A DNA stretch of 64,000 bases. Origin: Olsenella profusa F0195 (GTDB taxonomy: Bacteria > Actinomycetota > Coriobacteriia > Coriobacteriales > Atopobiaceae). The notes beneath the pieces were generated by a model. It was not told the DNA's origin and ran no database searches. It saw only the letters and a list, made by a program, of their open reading frames with translations. The position numbers and the translations under genes are program-made. How positions within the stretch are numbered: position 1 is the first letter of the stretch; every line of letters starts with the position of its first letter. Positions 61,358 to 64,000 of this stretch are shown piece by piece. Where the stretch lies: NCBI RefSeq assembly GCF_000468755.1, contig NZ_AWEZ01000029.1, forward strand, positions 1 to 64,000. The letters are read 5' to 3'.

Positions 61358-62695
61358 ATGAGAGACGGCAGGAGGAAGCACATGGACAAGGATAGCAGGG
61401 TGATCATAGAGGAAGGCATGGGGAGAGGCGATTCCGCACGGAAGATAGCCAGGGAGGCCGGCACGAGCCCCTCTACCGTGACGAGGGAGGTGAAGGCGAA
61501 CAGGACCCTCAAGGAGAAGAGGCGCACGCCGGGCGCGAACCTGTCGGTGCGCTGCGCGCGGGGGAAGGAGTGCACGAGGGTGGGCTCCGCATGCGATGGA
61601 TGCAGCAGCCGGGCCGTACGCTGCAGGGACTGCAGGACGAGGAGCTGCATAGAGCACTGCCCGGACCTCGAGCCGCCGATGTGCCCCGTGACGGAGAGAT
61701 GGCCCTATGTCCGCCCCGAAGGATGCAGGAAGCGGCAGACGTGCAGCTATCCCAAGAGCAGGTACCGCGCAGAGGAGGCGCAGGTCGCCCACGAGGAGAG
61801 GCCCGTCTCGAGCCGGAGGGGCATAGGCCTCACCGCAGACGGGCTCGAGCGGCTGAACTCCAGGATTGCGCCGCTGGTGAGGCGGGGATGGAGCTTCGAG
61901 GCGATCTGCACCGAGCTGGGCGACGGGCTCGGCGTCTGCCTGCGCTCGCTCTGCAACTGCCAGGCGGACGGCATCCTGGAAATCTCCAACGTCGAGCTGC
62001 CCAGGAAGGCGAGGCTCAGGCCCAGGAAGAGGAGGAGGGATCAGGGGAAGCCGCGCATCGACAGGTCCGGCCACGAGCACTCCGACTTCATGGCGCTGCC
62101 CCTGGAGGAGAGGGCGAGGGTCGTGCAGGGAGACTCCGTCTGCGGCAGGCAGCGGGCCGCCCGCGACATCCTCACCCCGCATATCGTGGCGAGGCACCTC
62201 CAGCTCTACCCGAGGAGGAGGCATGCGGACCCTGCAGCCACCGTCGCGGCATTCGACCGCATCGAGCGCGCCCTGGGGTCCCGCGCGGCCTTCGGGGCCG
62301 CGTTCGGCATCATGCTCCTCGACAGGGGCACGGAGTTCGACGACCTGGAGGGCATGGAGCGCAGCTGCCTCGAGCCCGGGGAGAGGAGATGCCGCATCTT
62401 CTGGTGCGACCCGCAGGAGTCCAACCAGAGGTCCGAGGCGGAGCGCAACCACGAGCAGCTGAGGCGGATATTCCCCAAGGGGCATGTGGGCATGGACGCG
62501 CTCACCGACAGGGACGTGGCGCTCGCCTGCAGCCATGTCAACTCGTACCCACTCGCATCGATAGGCGGCTGCCCGTTCGGCGGGCTGGGATCGCTCCTGC
62601 CGGAAGGAGCGCTCGCGAGGCTCGGGATCGTGCGCATCCCTGCGGGGGGCGTGGTGCTCAGGCCCTCGCTCGCCCCGCATGCATATCTGAGGTAG
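61358..62695 (+). CDS. IS30-family transposase
   Basis: A 445-residue DDE transposase. The N-terminal helix-turn-helix has GRGDSARKIAREAGTSPSTV. A Cys-rich middle has RCARGKECTR, CDGCSSRAVRCRDCRTRSC. The catalytic core has VVQGDSVCG (Asp), IMLLDRGTEFDD (Asp), and SEAERNHEQLRRIFPKGHVG (Glu), the IS30 arrangement. ATG 61358 is behind AGGGAGA. The start is supported because the earlier frame (from 61232) overlaps the IS end. Confidence 0.88.
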   Translation: MRDGRRKHMDKDSRVIIEEGMGRGDSARKIAREAGTSPSTVTREVKANRTLKEKRRTPGANLSVRCARGKECTRVGSACDGCSSRAVRCRDCRTRSCIEHCPDLEPPMCPVTERWPYVRPEGCRKRQTCSYPKSRYRAEEAQVAHEERPVSSRRGIGLTADGLERLNSRIAPLVRRGWSFEAICTELGDGLGVCLRSLCNCQADGILEISNVELPRKARLRPRKRRRDQGKPRIDRSGHEHSDFMALPLEERARVVQGDSVCGRQRAARDILTPHIVARHLQLYPRRRHADPAATVAAFDRIERALGSRAAFGAAFGIMLLDRGTEFDDLEGMERSCLEPGERRCRIFWCDPQESNQRSEAERNHEQLRRIFPKGHVGMDALTDRDVALACSHVNSYPLASIGGCPFGGLGSLLPEGALARLGIVRIPAGGVVLRPSLAPHAYLR

Positions 62696-62848
62696 CATGG
62701 CCGCATGGGCTGCCTGCGGCATGGAGCCGCCGGCAGCGGGCAATATGAATACGTCGGCCGGAGCCGGCAGCAGCATGTACGTCCGGCCCCCTCCGTTGCA
62801 CGCAGTCATGCAATCGTGGAGAGGGGGCCGATTCTTCCATGGCCGGAG

Positions 62849-62897
62849 GGCGTGCAATCCGGCGGCCAGGATGCTCCGGAAGGACGGATTGCACGCC
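62849..62897. repeat. 13-bp inverted repeat in the IS30 3' tail
   Basis: GGCGTGCAATCCG (62849-62861) and CGGATTGCACGCC (62885-62897) are perfect complements around 23 nt. Nearby CTTGCTGCAAC occurs twice and TTGCA several times between 62780 and 62970. It could be a transcription terminator or a transposase binding region. Confidence 0.65.
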
Positions 62898-62968
62898 TTG
62901 CTGCAACGCTTCCGGCACGTTTTGCAGGACTTGCTGCAACCGTTGCGCTTCGGCTTGCAGTGTTGCGC

Positions 62969-63505
62969 TTACAAATTCAATCCACCTTCATTCATTGGCA
63001 GGGGAGATGAGAAGTCGTTCTCGAAGAACAGCTCCCCGAAGGCCATCCTGCCATCCGACCGCAGTGCCCTTCTCATGGCCGACTCGCGCACGGAGCGTTT
63101 GGGGGCGGCGTGGCCTATCGGGCTGACGGCTGGCATGACCTCGTCTTCTCCAACCTCCATCGCCCGCTCGAAGGCAGGCCGGTCGATGGTGCCCGCAAGC
63201 CATACCGTGCCCAGCCCCAGCGAGGTGGCGTGCAGGATGAGGCGCTCGAAGGCGTAGCCAAACGCCTCCTCCGCATGTGGCTGCCTGACGACCTTTGCGG
63301 CGACGTAGGTGCGTGCACCAAGGATGACGGGGCTGGACAGCCCGTGCTCGTCAGCGTCCAGCACGCGGAACTCGATGGGAATGTGGAAGGGGTTCTCGAG
63401 GGAGCCAGCGTAGTCGCTGAGCTCCCCGAGTAGCGCAGGGCCCAGTGACGTGCCGTCAAAGGTTCTCACGCTCCTTCTGGCACGGATGGCGTCAATGAGA
63501 TCCAT
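62969..63505 (-). pseudogene. nitroreductase truncated at its C-terminus by the IS30 element
   Basis: A 178-codon frame with the nitroreductase start MDLIDAIRARRSVRTFDGTS, the FMN-site helix FERLILHATSLGLGTVWLAG, VMPAVSPIGH and FGELFFENDFSSPLP. The frame then leaves the family after MNEGG and ends with three codons inside the IS end (LNL stop). Related proteins are some 60-80 residues longer and finish with a second flavin-binding region, so this copy is probably inactive. The start ATG 63505 lies behind GGAG. Confidence 0.8.
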
Positions 63506-63557
63506 TCGGTCTCCTACCGATCGATCAGTAGTAGTATCCCGACTTTAGCAGTAACGA

Positions 63558-63595
63558 GAGGCCGTTTGACCAACCCCACCTGGTCAAACGGCCTC
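63558..63595. terminator. perfect 15-bp hairpin between the nitroreductase and the right-edge transposase
   Basis: GAGGCCGTTTGACCA (63558-63572) and its exact complement (63581-63595) flank ACCCCACC. On the plus strand it is followed by ATTTG, on the minus strand by TCGTTACTG. It is probably a terminator for the minus-strand transposase, although T-runs are weak; an IS end or operator is possible. A short palindrome ACCGATCGATCAGT at 63517-63530 lies next to the nitroreductase start. Confidence 0.55.
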
Positions 63596-63636
63596 ATTTG
63601 CATTGAATGTTTTCCGACGGCACACCGTCCGTCCCG

Positions 63637-64000
63637 CTAGCCCCAGCCGATTGTCTTCCCCTTGGCGAAGAGGGCCTTGATGTCGCGCGCCCTCATCCAC
63701 CTCCTGGGGGCCTCCTCGCCGACGAGCGCGAAGATCTCGTCCGTGAGGTCGGTCCTGTGGTCGAAGAGCCACCAGCCGTCGTCGGCGTAGGAGCAGTCGA
63801 GGGCGCGCATGTCGTCGAGGAGCGCCTGCGCCGAGGGGTGCGAGGGAAGCGCCCTCTGGGAGAGTCTCACGATCAGGAGCGCCAGGTAGCAGGTCAGGAA
63901 GTGCGCCCTGATGTGCTCCCTGGTCCAGACGTAGACGGGGCGCGACGAGAGGCCGCCGGTCTTGGTGACGCGGAAGGACTCCTCGATCCTCCAGAGCTCG
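63637..64000 (-). CDS. C-terminal part of an IS1634/IS4-type transposase (runs off the window)
   Basis: The minus frame enters from the right edge as LWRIEESFRVTKTGGLSSRP then VYVWTREHIRAHFLTCYLAL, the conserved C-terminal block with the catalytic Glu (EESFR) of IS1634-type DDE transposases. It ends at TAG 63637-63639 after KGKTIGWG. The start and the catalytic Asp residues lie beyond the window. Confidence 0.75.
   Translation of the reverse strand, partial: ELWRIEESFRVTKTGGLSSRPVYVWTREHIRAHFLTCYLALLIVRLSQRALPSHPSAQALLDDMRALDCSYADDGWWLFDHRTDLTDEIFALVGEEAPRRWMRARDIKALFAKGKTIGWG

Larger units (their letters stand above)
61207..62981 (+). mobile_element. IS30-type insertion sequence
   Basis: The ends share ATTGAATTT (61208-61216) and its complement AAATTCAAT (62973-62981), followed inward by imperfect similarity (..AAGCAA / ..AGCGCAA). 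The element carries one transposase gene and a 3' tail rich in TTGCA hairpins. No target-site duplication is visible. The right end lies inside a nitroreductase gene that it truncates. Confidence 0.65.

Noticed and set aside
61310-62857. 515-codon minus-strand frame opposite the IS30 transposase
   Set aside because: Low-complexity Pro/Arg/Ala composition; the plus frame has the DDE transposase motifs.

Overview
The window is a high-GC stretch of chromosome from a Gram-positive bacterium. I infer a member of the Coriobacteriia (Olsenella/Atopobium-like). The grounds are GC-rich third codon positions, a low-GC-Gram-positive style envelope gene set (Asp23/AmaP, MurT/GatD, SdpR/SdpI) in a GC-rich genome, and a fused hisZ-hisG. 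No database search was possible, so the taxon is an inference.

Layout, left to right. (1) 0-8.1 kb: a tightly packed histidine operon on the + strand, hisZG-D-C-B-H-A-F-I-E, preceded by a possible tiny Cys-ending peptide gene on the - strand. (2) 8.1-12.1 kb: an intergenic array of six 10-bp repeats in two inverted sets of three, then a secreted NlpC/P60 hydrolase and the lipid II flippase murJ, then a decayed esterase. (3) 12.2-18.9 kb: a small conserved-looking protein, an ABC ATPase with a membrane partner, a membrane protein gene split by an amber codon, and a divergent amino-acid racemase / ATP-grasp ligase pair that looks like a D-aspartate cross-bridge module. (4) 19.1-31.6 kb: uvrC; a promoter-driven operon of small WXG100/LXG-like proteins, a lipoprotein and a Mbeg1-like lipase (type VII secretion-like cargo); yebC; a J-domain membrane protein; the envelope-stress trio amaP-DUF2273-asp23 joined directly to murT-gatD; and a PfkB sugar kinase ending in a perfect terminator hairpin.

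(5) 31.7-36.0 kb: a degraded zone. A group IIC intron sits immediately behind that terminator and has lost nearly all of its maturase. It is followed by an orphan RelB-like antitoxin, tRNA-Val(GAC), a possible antitoxin-like gene, and remnants of an ATP-binding regulator and a tyrosine integrase. (6) 36.0-52.8 kb: two consecutive carbohydrate loci. The first has a 2-hydroxyacid dehydrogenase, a KDPG-type aldolase, a galactitol-type PTS (IIA, IIB, IIC), an IlvD/Edd dehydratase and a HAD phosphatase. The second has two zinc dehydrogenases, an MFS porter, a class II aldolase, a PfkB kinase, an aldo/keto reductase, a dicarboxylate/amino-acid symporter and a DeoR regulator. Both begin behind unusually AT-rich leaders; the second has a promoter whose spacer is a perfect palindrome.

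(7) 53.5-58.9 kb: a large stand-alone SF1 helicase with a coiled-coil insert, a decayed McrB N-terminal domain, the alkylation repair glycosylase tag, and a broken TIGR04076-type gene. (8) 58.9-64 kb: an SdpR/SdpI pair behind a perfect palindromic operator, an L-ATC hydrolase-family gene, an IS30-type element that has cut off the end of a nitroreductase gene, and the C-terminal end of a second transposase running off the window. The most interesting candidates are the repeat array, the repeat-flanked lipoprotein in the secretion-like operon, the PTS-plus-dehydratase-plus-aldolase pathway, and the helicase/McrB defence-like remnant.
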